NCBI GenBank assembly: GCA_030689585.1
Contig: JAUYFZ010000136.1
Span: 1-13,771, forward strand
Direction: 5' to 3'
Length of the DNA stretch: 13,771 bases
Source: Rhodocyclaceae bacterium
GTDB lineage: Bacteria; Pseudomonadota; Gammaproteobacteria; Burkholderiales; Rhodocyclaceae
The notes beneath the pieces are model-generated. The model did not search any database and was not told the DNA's origin. It saw only the letters and a list, made by a program, of their open reading frames with translations. Below, piece after piece: positions 6,937-13,771 of the stretch (position 1 is the stretch's first letter; every line of letters begins with the position of its first letter). Position numbers and translations under genes: made by a program.

Positions 6937-7932
6937 ATGATCCTCGTCACAGGCGGCACGGGATACATCGGTTCGCACACTTGCATCGCGCTGGCGCAGG
7001 CGGGGCACGACGTTCTCATACTCGACAACCTCTGTAACAGCCGCGCCCATGTCGTCGACCGTCTGGAAACCATCATCGGTCAGCGTCCAGATTTCATCGA
7101 AGGCGACATTCGTGATGCGGCATTGCTCGACCAGATATTTGCTCGGCATCCCATCCAAGCCGTCATCCATTTTGCCGGTTTGAAGGCCGTCGGCGAATCT
7201 GTCGAAAAGCCGCTGGAATACTACGACAACAACGTGCACGGAACCCTGCAATTGCTTGCCGCCATGCGCCGCGCCCAGGTCAAGACCTTCGTCTTCTCCT
7301 CATCTGCCACCGTCTACGGCACCCCGCCCAGCCTGCCGATCAAAGAAGACTTCCCTCGCAGTGCCACCAACCCCTACGGTCGCAGCAAACTCATGATCGA
7401 AGAGATCCTCGCCGATCTTCATCACGCCGAACCCGACTGGCGCATTGCCTGCTTGCGCTACTTCAACCCCGCCGGTGCCCACGAATCCGGACTCATCGGC
7501 GAAGACCCGCAAGGCATCCCCAATAACCTCATGCCCTTCATCGCCCAAGTCGCCGTAGGGAAGCGCGAATTCCTCAACGTCTGGGGTAACGACTACCCCA
7601 CCCCCGACGGCACCGGCGTACGCGACTACATCCACGTCGTCGATCTCGCCGAAGGCCACATCGCCGCCCTCAACCAACTCAACACCCAAAACCCAACACT
7701 CATCACAATAAACCTAGGCACCGGCCAAGGCTACTCCGTACTCAATATGGTCAAGGCCTTCGAACAAGCCAGCGGCCGATCAATTCCCTACAAAATCGCT
7801 CCCCGCCGCGCAGGCGACATCGCCCAGTGCTGGGCTGACCCATCGCTCGCCAGTGAACTTCTCGGTTGGCAAGCGCAACGTGGATTGACAGAAATGTGCG
7901 TCGATGGATGGCGATGGCAACAACGGCTATGA
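6937..7932 (+). CDS. galE: UDP-glucose 4-epimerase
   Basis: This 331-residue extended short-chain dehydrogenase interconverts UDP-glucose and UDP-galactose (and, in some members, the GlcNAc/GalNAc forms) with bound NAD. Motifs seen are the NAD-binding GGTGYIG (6-12), IHFAGLKAVGES (77-88), SSSATVYG with the catalytic serine near 123, and Y147-x3-K151 in NPYGRSK. These are followed by RYFNPAGA (174-181) and the substrate-binding VRDYIHVVDLAEGH (228-241). The C-terminus ends at WRWQQRL, a few residues short of the usual GalE tail, and a truncated in-frame gene remnant follows the stop. The catalytic body is complete, so activity is likely. It probably supplies UDP-Gal or UDP-GalNAc for the polysaccharide cluster to the right, though it is on the opposite strand. 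Confidence 0.95.
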   Translation: MILVTGGTGYIGSHTCIALAQAGHDVLILDNLCNSRAHVVDRLETIIGQRPDFIEGDIRDAALLDQIFARHPIQAVIHFAGLKAVGESVEKPLEYYDNNVHGTLQLLAAMRRAQVKTFVFSSSATVYGTPPSLPIKEDFPRSATNPYGRSKLMIEEILADLHHAEPDWRIACLRYFNPAGAHESGLIGEDPQGIPNNLMPFIAQVAVGKREFLNVWGNDYPTPDGTGVRDYIHVVDLAEGHIAALNQLNTQNPTLITINLGTGQGYSVLNMVKAFEQASGRSIPYKIAPRRAGDIAQCWADPSLASELLGWQAQRGLTEMCVDGWRWQQRL

Positions 7933-7941
7933 AAGGGGAAA

Positions 7942-8460
7942 TTGACCGTTGCTCCACAAGGCCATTCAGGCGAAGGTTTGTTCTTCTCCAGCAAGCTCTT
8001 CGACCTATTCATGATTGAGTCGGGCGAATTGTCGGTCTCCTTCGCCTATGACCGATGTGATGTGCGGAGCATTCCGCGCCGGTTGGGAACGCTTATCCGC
8101 ATGGAGATCGCCAACGATAGCCCCCGGATGACGGCCCAGCTCTTCGACCAATTCTGCGGTGGGGATGATTACGTCTTCTACAAGACGCGCTTCTTCCTTT
8201 CTCTCGCCGCGCTTGAGGGGAGCCTGGTGTCACGCTCACAAGCCAAGCGAGTAACCGCCCGATTTGAAGAATTCGGCGAAGTCGAACTTGATTTCATCGG
8301 CATCGAGAGCATCGGCCAAGCGTTCGCTGACGAGTTACTGCGTGTATGGCCGCTCGCCCATCCGAACACAAAACTGCTTGTAGCCAACGCGGATGACGCA
8401 GTGCTCAAGATGGTCGGACACATCAAGGGCCGAAGCGATCTTCCACAGATGCTCCAATGA
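7942..8460 (+). pseudogene. 5'-truncated HATPase/DUF4325 (STAS-like) regulator
   Basis: The remaining 172-residue frame corresponds to the C-terminal half of proteins built as HTH, histidine-kinase-type ATPase, then DUF4325. It begins in the middle of the ATPase at GHSGEGLFF (the glycine-rich lid region of the fold). It continues through the family's SRSQAKR and the DUF4325 core VELDFIGIESIGQAFADELLRVW, and ends with a KLLVANAD-type strand. In complete relatives the HTH and most of the ATPase precede this point. The only available start is a TTG with GGGGA too close upstream. The frame is the same as galE's, with TGA plus three codons between them. I infer a deletion or recombination remnant; a readthrough or short standalone STAS-like protein is possible but less likely. 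Confidence 0.75.
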
Positions 8461-8486
8461 AACTCAATTAGCCTTTCACAACACAA

Positions 8487-9047
8487 TCAATGCGACACAT
8501 TATCTTGCCGTAGCACTTTGATGAACGTCATCCACAAGATAGTCAGATCAAACCCCAACGATTGCCGCTGCATATATTCAGTATCCAATGCCACTTTTTC
8601 AGGAATCGGCAGTTCATCGCGCCCGTTGACCTGTGCCCATCCAGTCAACCCTGGCAAACAGCCTTGCACCCCTGCTGCCGTTCGCAAGGCAATCAAATCA
8701 TCCTGATTAAACAGAGCAGGGCGGGGACCGACAAAACTCATATCTCCAACCAGAATGCTCCATAACTGCGGCAGTTCATCTAGGCTATTTCTGCGCAAAA
8801 AACCACCGATGGGGGTGAGATAAGCATCAGGATTAACCAGCAAGTGAGTTGCTACCGCGGGCGTGTTCACCCGCATACTGCGAAATTTCGGCATTCTAAA
8901 AAGATGGTTATCGCGTCCGACGCGCTCAGACCAATATAAGACATGCCCTTTTGAGGACAAACGAATCAGCAACGCGATGAACAAAATCGGCAAAGCGAGT
9001 AAAAGAAGGGCGAAAAACGCGAGGCAGAGATCAAAGATGCGTTTCAT
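8487..9047 (-). CDS. Initiating undecaprenyl-phosphate sugar-1-phosphate transferase (PglC/WcaJ-like)
   Basis: This 186-residue monotopic phosphoglycosyl transferase would move a sugar-1-phosphate from a UDP-sugar to undecaprenyl phosphate at the inner membrane, the first step of repeat-unit assembly. The sequence shows MKRIFD, then the single N-terminal membrane hairpin (about 6-30), RVGR, KFRSM (54-58), catalytic D90-E91 in [21 protein letters not shown] (101-110) and [11 protein letters not shown] (133-143). It is the short, PglC-type form. I chose the ATG at 9047 because MKR(I/L)FD is the family start. The longer frame to 9146 lies over the epimerase gene. The start overlaps the epimerase end by 17 bases, so the two are co-transcribed. 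It converges with the DUF4325 remnant across 26 bases without a clear terminator. The sugar specificity cannot be told. Confidence 0.93.
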   Translation of the reverse strand: MKRIFDLCLAFFALLLLALPILFIALLIRLSSKGHVLYWSERVGRDNHLFRMPKFRSMRVNTPAVATHLLVNPDAYLTPIGGFLRRNSLDELPQLWSILVGDMSFVGPRPALFNQDDLIALRTAAGVQGCLPGLTGWAQVNGRDELPIPEKVALDTEYMQRQSLGFDLTILWMTFIKVLRQDNVSH

Positions 9048-10008
9048 TTTTCGCTGTGTTTTCCATTGGGTGCTTGCCATACCCCAGCATCTCTCGTATC
9101 CCTTCAACCAATCCAATGCGCGCACGCCACCCCAGTTCACGCTCAATCTTTGCGGGGGAATAACAGGCAGAACCCAGTAAGCGATCCACCACTTCGGAAT
9201 TCAGTGGCAATGGACGACGCAACAATTTTTCAACCCCATCGCCCAATCGACCGCCTGCACGAAGCAGTGACGCAGGTGTTCGCCATTGTGCTGAAGGTTT
9301 GCCAAGGGCATCGCGGATTGCGTCATAAATCTCTCGTCCCGAATAGGTTTGTGCATCTGCAACGATATAGGTTTTACCATTTGCGACAGGCGATTGCGCG
9401 ACAAGCCGCATCGCTGCCACGACATCATCCACATGAACCAGCGAACGGCGGTTACCCGTCTCGGGCAATGGCGGAAACCAACCGGCGCGAATGCCGCGTG
9501 TCATGCGTTCCAAATTGCCACGTCCACCATGACCATAGACCATCGCCAGGCGCAGATTCACCACATGCATGCCGTATTTTGCGCCGAATTCCAACACGGC
9601 ATCCTCCGCCGCTTTTTTGGCGCGACCGTAAGGGGTAAGCGGTTCACCTGACCAGTCTTCGTCGGCACACGCATCATTCGGTTCCGCCATAGCCTTGACG
9701 CTGGACAAAAACACAAAGCGGCGTACACCCGCCGCAGCCGCCGCATTCAGGAGATTGCGCGTGCCCTCGTAATTGATGCGCCAGTGGGCATCAGGATCAG
9801 ATGAGGTGAAGGCATGCGCGTAGCCAGCGCAGTGAAAAATGCACTCAATACCTTCGCAAGCCGTCATAAGGGAGTCGAAATTGAGGAGATCGCCGACGAC
9901 CGCATTGGGGATAGCAGCATCATCACGCACCAACGCACGGTCGTCGGGTTGTAGCAGGCGGTGACCAATGAAGCCGGAGGCACCGGTGATTAAGACAGTT
10001 GTGCTCAT
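9031..10008 (-). CDS. NAD-dependent epimerase/dehydratase (extended SDR)
   Basis: This 325-residue nucleotide- or lipid-linked-sugar epimerase has the NAD motif GASGFIG (9-15), SSVKA with S102/S103, and Y127-x3-K131 in TPYGRAKK. The SLVHVDDVV element (189-197) is typical of the substrate-binding region. The stretch after the glycine motif (HRLLQPDDRALVR) is shorter than the usual first helix and second strand of the Rossmann fold. Placement directly before the initiating transferase is common for epimerases acting on UDP-GlcNAc or undecaprenyl-PP-GlcNAc (Gne/Gnu-like); that role is inferred. The ATG at 10008 is preferred over an upstream in-frame start at 10032 because GAGGTG lies 5 bases before it and the protein then starts at the Rossmann strand. 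Confidence 0.88.
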   Translation of the reverse strand: MSTTVLITGASGFIGHRLLQPDDRALVRDDAAIPNAVVGDLLNFDSLMTACEGIECIFHCAGYAHAFTSSDPDAHWRINYEGTRNLLNAAAAAGVRRFVFLSSVKAMAEPNDACADEDWSGEPLTPYGRAKKAAEDAVLEFGAKYGMHVVNLRLAMVYGHGGRGNLERMTRGIRAGWFPPLPETGNRRSLVHVDDVVAAMRLVAQSPVANGKTYIVADAQTYSGREIYDAIRDALGKPSAQWRTPASLLRAGGRLGDGVEKLLRRPLPLNSEVVDRLLGSACYSPAKIERELGWRARIGLVEGIREMLGYGKHPMENTAKNETHL

Positions 10009-10013
10009 AAGTA

Positions 10014-10019
10014 CACCTC
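10014..10019 (-). promoter_or_regulatory. Ribosome binding site for the epimerase starting at 10008
   Basis: GAGGTG on the minus strand, 5 bases before the ATG at 10008, decides this start over the longer frame beginning at 10032. Confidence 0.65.
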
Positions 10020-10045
10020 TAGAAATCCACAATAAATGATTTACT

Positions 10046-11173
10046 TTAACCCAACAATTTTCCGTAAAACGCTCCCATTTCGTCAGTAATCTTTTGGCGG
10101 GGAAACAACGTCAGCGTCCGCACCCGTGCCGCCTCACCCATTTCCCGACGTAAATCCCGATCTACTATTAGCTTTAATAAAGCCTGCGTTAGTGCGGCGA
10201 CATCTCCGACAGGGAACAACAAGCCTGTCTTGCCGTCTTCCACCGCATCGGTAATCCCATAAATACGCGAAGCTACGGTCGGCACACTACTTGCGGCAGC
10301 TTCAATAATGACCTGACCAAAACCTTCACGATAGCTTGGCAGACAAAAAATATCCGCCGCAGCCATATAGCGTTCTGGATTGGCGGTAAAGCTGACTCTG
10401 CGCAATCGCTCACGATGCGCCCCACAAATTCCCTGCACGACCGCAAAGGGCACACCATCTTCCGCTCCTACCAGAATTAGAACCACATTAACCTTGTGCG
10501 AAGCAATTTCTGCGAACGCAGCAGCGAGATCGAGCATTCCTTTGTCGCGATTCAATCTCCCCACGAACAAGATAACAGTTTGTTCTTGACCTATATTCAA
10601 CTCTGACCGCACCGCTTCTCTTACTTGCGTATCTGGATGAAACTGCTGCGCATCAACACCGCAGATTGAACCATGCCCGATGACAATACCTTTACTTTTC
10701 GGCAAGACACCTTCAGCCACTAGAAAATCACGCTGCGATGGACTATCCACAAAAATTTGTGTGGCGAATGACACAATCAACTTGTCGAACAACTTGAGTG
10801 CACCACGCTTCCAGCCCAGTTTGTTCGCCCAAACTTGCCCAGTAAAAGTATGCAACCGATTGGGAACACCCGCCAAAAAACCAGCCAGCATCGCCGATAA
10901 TCCTGTCTTGGGCATGATGGAATGAACCAGATCAAAACGTTGGCGACGAAACAAAATCACCATCCGAACCAACACCAGCAAATCGCGCCATGGTGATGGC
11001 TTGCGTTCGATTGAAAGCGGAATGAATTTTGCATCAAGACCGCCTAGTATCTCTGCACTGTCTGGATGGCTAATAATCGTGATCGCCCATTTTTTTGCGG
11101 ATGCGCGAATATGCCCTTTCATAAAGGAGTGCACTGCGGTAGGAACCGTTGCGACAAAACAAATCTTTTTCAT
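10046..11173 (-). CDS. GT4-family glycosyltransferase
   Basis: This 375-residue GT-B retaining glycosyltransferase is expected at the cytoplasmic face of the inner membrane, adding a sugar to the lipid-linked repeat unit. The N-terminal domain (about 1-165) begins MKKICFVATVPTAVHSF. The C-terminal nucleotide-sugar domain has FVGRLNRDKG (203-212) and the EX7E motif E283..E291 in REGFGQVIIEA, with GHGSICGVD (166-174) at the domain junction. By eye it resembles CapM/PglA-type enzymes; donor and acceptor are unknown. The start ATG overlaps the stop of the transposase-remnant frame as ATGA, which looks coincidental, and it lacks a clear Shine-Dalgarno. The next gene downstream follows after 37 bases. 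Confidence 0.92.
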   Translation of the reverse strand: MKKICFVATVPTAVHSFMKGHIRASAKKWAITIISHPDSAEILGGLDAKFIPLSIERKPSPWRDLLVLVRMVILFRRQRFDLVHSIMPKTGLSAMLAGFLAGVPNRLHTFTGQVWANKLGWKRGALKLFDKLIVSFATQIFVDSPSQRDFLVAEGVLPKSKGIVIGHGSICGVDAQQFHPDTQVREAVRSELNIGQEQTVILFVGRLNRDKGMLDLAAAFAEIASHKVNVVLILVGAEDGVPFAVVQGICGAHRERLRRVSFTANPERYMAAADIFCLPSYREGFGQVIIEAAASSVPTVASRIYGITDAVEDGKTGLLFPVGDVAALTQALLKLIVDRDLRREMGEAARVRTLTLFPRQKITDEMGAFYGKLLG

Positions 11174-11615
11174 TGCAACGCACGAAAATCGCTACGCAGA
11201 CGAATCGTGTGCTTAAGTGTCGGTATCCGCGTGATTAATCTGACGTTGTCCACGAGTGCCTGATAATTGTAGTACTCATCATTAATTTCGCCATGCCCCA
11301 ACATCTCGCGAAGCGAGTCGTAATGATGCACGAGTTCATGCAAACGATCGTAGTCCTCATTCAGATCCAGCCTCACCACACCGCATACAAATATCTTCCA
11401 CAATTTCATGCTAGGACGACCATTGCACTTGATTACTTTCGACGAGATATTAGCCATAAGCAACTGAAATATCTTTGTGCGCAGTGAAATCTCCATATAC
11501 AGATGTTGCAGTCATCTAAAATCTTCGGTATATCGTCATGTGATATTAGGTCAAATTTTATTTGAGAAATATCAACTTCTCCTATTTGCATCTGTAAGTT
11601 CTGTATTGTGTGCAT
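11170..11615 (-). pseudogene. Transposase remnant (ISNCY-like), frameshifted and truncated
   Basis: Two frames joined make the N-terminal part of one transposase. The first (from ATG 11615) reads GEVDISQIKFD then DDIPKIL. The second continues LQHLYMEISLRTK, then GRPSMKLWKIFVCGVVRLDLN, DYDRLHELVHHYDSLREMLGH and DNVRLIT. From memory this order matches transposases whose N-termini carry these same blocks. A one-base loss near 11511-11514 separates the frames. Similarity stops at about 11230; the last 20 codons (ending at TGA 11170-11172) look unrelated and may belong to whatever stood upstream of the GT4 gene. The catalytic part is absent, so the element is dead. I could not identify terminal inverted repeats. 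Confidence 0.78.
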
Positions 11616-11769
11616 CTTCTGCTAAATTTTCCAAAAACATCACGGTATATGATGTCTCGAAACGGAATTCTAGCGCGAAAATAACGAATGGATTTTAGCT
11701 TTTTGAAGATTACTTTTTGCGTGGAATTGATGATAATTTGAACGAAGATTTCAGCCATAATCCAATAAA
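11616..11769. other. AT-rich gap without a gene
   Basis: The stretch between the epimerase stop and the transposase remnant holds no supportable gene. It contains a weak 6-bp inverted repeat (ACATCA/TGATGT, 11637-11655). It may include the outer end of the decayed insertion sequence. Together with the remnant, it leaves nearly 600 bases without an intact gene inside the polysaccharide cluster. Confidence 0.6.
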
Positions 11770-12756
11770 CTACTTCAGCAATCCGCTTGATCGATACCAT
11801 TCGATGGTGCGAGCAAGCCCTGCTAGAGTCCCATGGGATGCTACCTTTCCGATATCCTTGGCAAACTTCTGATTCGAATATCTGACATCCCGTGTCATCG
11901 CTCGCACCCGTTGCCTAGTCAACGGTAGGTTGATGCGAAGGTGTTCTTCAACTACGTCGCAAAACCCGCCAAGCAACATACCGAATTCACGGGAAATTTT
12001 CATATCCCGCAATGAAGTGTTTAAGTGCGCCGATATTTCCTCGACCAGCGTTCCAAGAGGTACGGGGATGTCAGCACATATGTAAATATTGTTATGAGCA
12101 GCAACATTCTCGGCAACACTAAGTAGCACCTGCACAAAATCTTTGATGTAATAAAAATTCGTCGCGTTCTTGCCATCACCTATGAGAAAGAAATGTCGCC
12201 GCTGAATGGCTCTCACCAGTTCATAAACACTTCCGCGATGATACTCACCAAAAAGCTGCGTTGGCCGCAGGATAGTGAAATCCAATCCCTGACATCCGAG
12301 GGACTCCAGAATTTTCTCGGCACGCCGTTTGCTGCGACCATACTCGGTCAGCGGAAGTCCGTTAGTCTCATCGACAACAGTTTGCTCGTCAGCGGCATCG
12401 CCGGCACTAACACTGCTCACATAAACCAACCGGCAGTCGGCCTTGAGTGCGGCAGTGGCAACACGCTCTGTCGCCAATACATTGATGTCATTCAGGCGCT
12501 TCACGGTATCACGGTCTGCGCCAAGCCCCGAATATCCAGCCAAATGAAAGATCACTTCGATTTCCGGCAGATAGTGGTCGATATCTTCGCTGGTTAGATC
12601 AGCTCTAACCCAAGTGATAAGCTCGTTGCGGTCGGAAGAATCATGCGGCTTGCTTGAAAAATGTAGTGCCGTCGTTTCGATTCCGCAAGCCACCAGTGCC
12701 TCAAGCAGATGGACTCCTACGAAACCGCTGGCACCAGTCACAAGTGCTCTTTTCAT
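11770..12756 (-). CDS. NAD-dependent epimerase/dehydratase (extended SDR)
   Basis: This 328-residue SDR enzyme has the Rossmann motif GASGFVG (8-14), the downstream HLAGYSG (71-77), S114/S115 in YVSSVSAG, and Y139-x3-K143 in TEYGRSKRRAE. The catalytic set is complete and the first Rossmann helix is of normal length. It probably modifies a nucleotide sugar for the polysaccharide made by this cluster; the exact reaction (4-epimerase, reductase or dehydratase) cannot be fixed by eye. It is clearly different from the second SDR gene of the cluster and from GalE, so three SDR sugar enzymes occur within 6 kb. The start ATG at 12756 places the glycine motif at the expected position; only a weak AGAG precedes it. 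A 76-base gap separates it from the Wzy-like gene. Confidence 0.87.
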   Translation of the reverse strand: MKRALVTGASGFVGVHLLEALVACGIETTALHFSSKPHDSSDRNELITWVRADLTSEDIDHYLPEIEVIFHLAGYSGLGADRDTVKRLNDINVLATERVATAALKADCRLVYVSSVSAGDAADEQTVVDETNGLPLTEYGRSKRRAEKILESLGCQGLDFTILRPTQLFGEYHRGSVYELVRAIQRRHFFLIGDGKNATNFYYIKDFVQVLLSVAENVAAHNNIYICADIPVPLGTLVEEISAHLNTSLRDMKISREFGMLLGGFCDVVEEHLRINLPLTRQRVRAMTRDVRYSNQKFAKDIGKVASHGTLAGLARTIEWYRSSGLLK

Positions 12757-12832
12757 CGGTAGCGACTCTGAAAAAGATACTGCGCAAGATCTTTATGAAA
12801 TAAATGCATCTGTATCGAAATAACATTGCACT

Positions 12833-13771
12833 TCATGCTTGAATCCGCCGTGGCATTGAAAGCAGCAAACCAAAGATCATCTGGCCTGGCAAAAAAAACA
12901 TAACGGGATAATGGAATGATGACAATACTAATAAAATTAATGGGAACGCGTTGTTTCTATTTATATTTGATAGGATTACCAATAGAATCAATAAAAAGCC
13001 AATGATGCCATTGGCTAAAAAGAATGCTAGAAACCCAAAATCTCCACCCCGATACTCACCCAAACCGCCAGTAATAAACATATACCATTCCATCCCCGCG
13101 AAATGTTCTTGAATTTGCGACAACTTAAAGTCAATCAAAAAATCGATATAATCAAAGCCAATTCTATCGTTATACGCATTTATTACGCTCTGCACTTCAT
13201 CATGAAAAATACTGCCAAATAGCAATACGGATAAAAAGATTAATAATGACATTTGTATAGCAAATTTTCGATGCATCACCAATAGAAATAAAAATAAAAT
13301 AGCCAATCCTGTCCCTGACAAAAAAACAAAAACAGTTGTTACCACTAGTAAGAATCGCCATCCCTGTATTTTAGTAATGGCCAATAACACGACCAGCAAC
13401 GAGGAACCTACAGTAGCACTAGCACCAAAAGAATAAGGTCTTTGATAGTTCCCAGCACTAACAAAATCAGATACTGGTGCATCAATATGAGGGAAGTTTG
13501 GCAATACGCTTGCGTGAATAACTGTATTAATTAATGCCGCCTCAACTAGGGTCATAATGCACAGTGGCACAAGCACTTTACTAAGCGCATCTTCCCTGAC
13601 AACAAGCACCTTAAAAAGAAAATAAAAAACAACCCACCCAAAATAAAACCGAAAGTCAATAATAATAATTCCAATATCTTTTATAAAAGACTGAGAAAAT
13701 AACAGAAAAACCAATCCAAATAACAACAACCAATCAGAATTTGAAATTCTGATTCTTTTTCCAAAAAGAAT
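12833..13771 (-). CDS. Wzy-like O-antigen/polysaccharide polymerase (N-terminus beyond the window)
   Basis: This partial multi-pass membrane protein, 312 visible residues, runs open to the right edge, so the TTG at 13729 is not a convincing start. It has many hydrophobic helices separated by short polar loops and a larger polar loop after the mid-protein hydrophobic stretch (about DEVQSVINAYNDRIG through LGEYRGGDFG), as in Wzy/WaaL-type proteins. It would link repeat units at the periplasmic face of the inner membrane. The sequence is much more AT-rich than its neighbours, common for Wzy genes and suggestive of transfer. The assignment rests on topology, composition and context rather than a strict motif; an O-antigen ligase is the main alternative. 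Confidence 0.78.
   Translation of the reverse strand: MLFGKRIRISNSDWLLLFGLVFLLFSQSFIKDIGIIIIDFRFYFGWVVFYFLFKVLVVREDALSKVLVPLCIMTLVEAALINTVIHASVLPNFPHIDAPVSDFVSAGNYQRPYSFGASATVGSSLLVVLLAITKIQGWRFLLVVTTVFVFLSGTGLAILFLFLLVMHRKFAIQMSLLIFLSVLLFGSIFHDEVQSVINAYNDRIGFDYIDFLIDFKLSQIQEHFAGMEWYMFITGGLGEYRGGDFGFLAFFLANGIIGFLLILLVILSNINRNNAFPLILLVLSSFHYPVMFFLPGQMIFGLLLSMPRRIQA
13732..13754. repeat. Perfect 23-base palindrome in the Wzy-like gene
   Basis: The 11-base arms AATCAGAATTT and AAATTCTGATT flank a single G at 13743. The palindrome lies in the open frame, encoding about IRISNSDW. It may be chance in AT-rich DNA or a regulator or recombination site. Confidence 0.6.

Noticed and set aside
7300..7689. 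129-residue frame opposite galE
   Set aside because: It is Gly/Val-rich in a way that mirrors galE codon use on the other strand; galE motifs are unambiguous.
9048..9146. Longer start for the sugar transferase, up to 33 residues more
   Set aside because: The extension overlaps the epimerase gene in another frame, and the family starts at MKRIFD.
11637..11655. Hairpin ACATCA/TGATGT as a terminator
   Set aside because: The stem is only six AT-leaning pairs, with no T tract in either direction.
11582..11800. 72-residue minus-strand frame spanning the epimerase end and the gap
   Set aside because: It overlaps the real epimerase end and the transposase remnant and has low-complexity AT-driven composition.
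12193..12597. 134-residue frame opposite the second epimerase
   Set aside because: Shadow of the epimerase gene; no ribosome site or family resemblance.
1..13771. tRNA, rRNA or CRISPR array
   Set aside because: No cloverleaf with a CCA-type end, no rRNA-like sequence and no regularly spaced direct repeats were seen by eye.

Overview
The window reads as a chromosomal segment of a Gram-negative proteobacterium, most likely beta- or gammaproteobacterial. The evidence is a NarL-type response regulator, c-di-GMP signalling, a GalE, and an O-antigen/exopolysaccharide-type cluster with an undecaprenyl-phosphate sugar transferase. I cannot name the genus from the sequence. Most of the region has middling base composition; the last gene (from 12833 to the right edge) is strongly AT-rich, as Wzy-type genes usually are.

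Region 1 (1-2785, + strand) is a signalling operon: the end of an upstream frame, a NarL/FixJ response regulator, and a REC-PAS-GGDEF-EAL protein joined to it by a 4-base ATGA overlap. The second protein keeps a full GGDEF motif and I-site. Its EAL domain has lost two usual ligand residues, and a run of nine G sits between its GGDEF and EAL domains.

Region 2 (2808-6522, - strand) is a tight four-gene operon read right to left: a phage-type N-acetylmuramidase (GH108), a 3TM holin-like protein, an AAA-like ATPase with a C-terminal PD-(D/E)XK fold, and an AAA_14/DUF4143 ATPase. The first three are chained by ATGA overlaps, and the last follows after only a few bases. This union of a lysis cassette with two ATPase/nuclease-fold genes is the best candidate here for an undescribed functional unit. 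An 80-bp nested palindrome (6532-6611) lies just upstream of the endolysin start.

Region 3 (6589-8460, + strand) holds a probable promoter partly inside that palindrome, a 91-residue orphan, galE, and a 5'-truncated remnant of an HATPase/DUF4325 regulator lying in frame just behind the galE stop. Both galE and the remnant appear clipped at the junction.

Region 4 (8487-13771, - strand) is the downstream end of a surface polysaccharide cluster, in transcription order: Wzy-like polymerase (runs off the right edge), an SDR epimerase, a frameshifted and truncated transposase remnant, a GT4 glycosyltransferase, a second SDR epimerase, and a PglC/WcaJ-type initiating sugar-phosphate transferase. 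Together these would start, extend and polymerise a lipid-linked repeat unit, with GalE on the opposite strand possibly supplying UDP-Gal or UDP-GalNAc. I see no tRNA, rRNA or CRISPR array.
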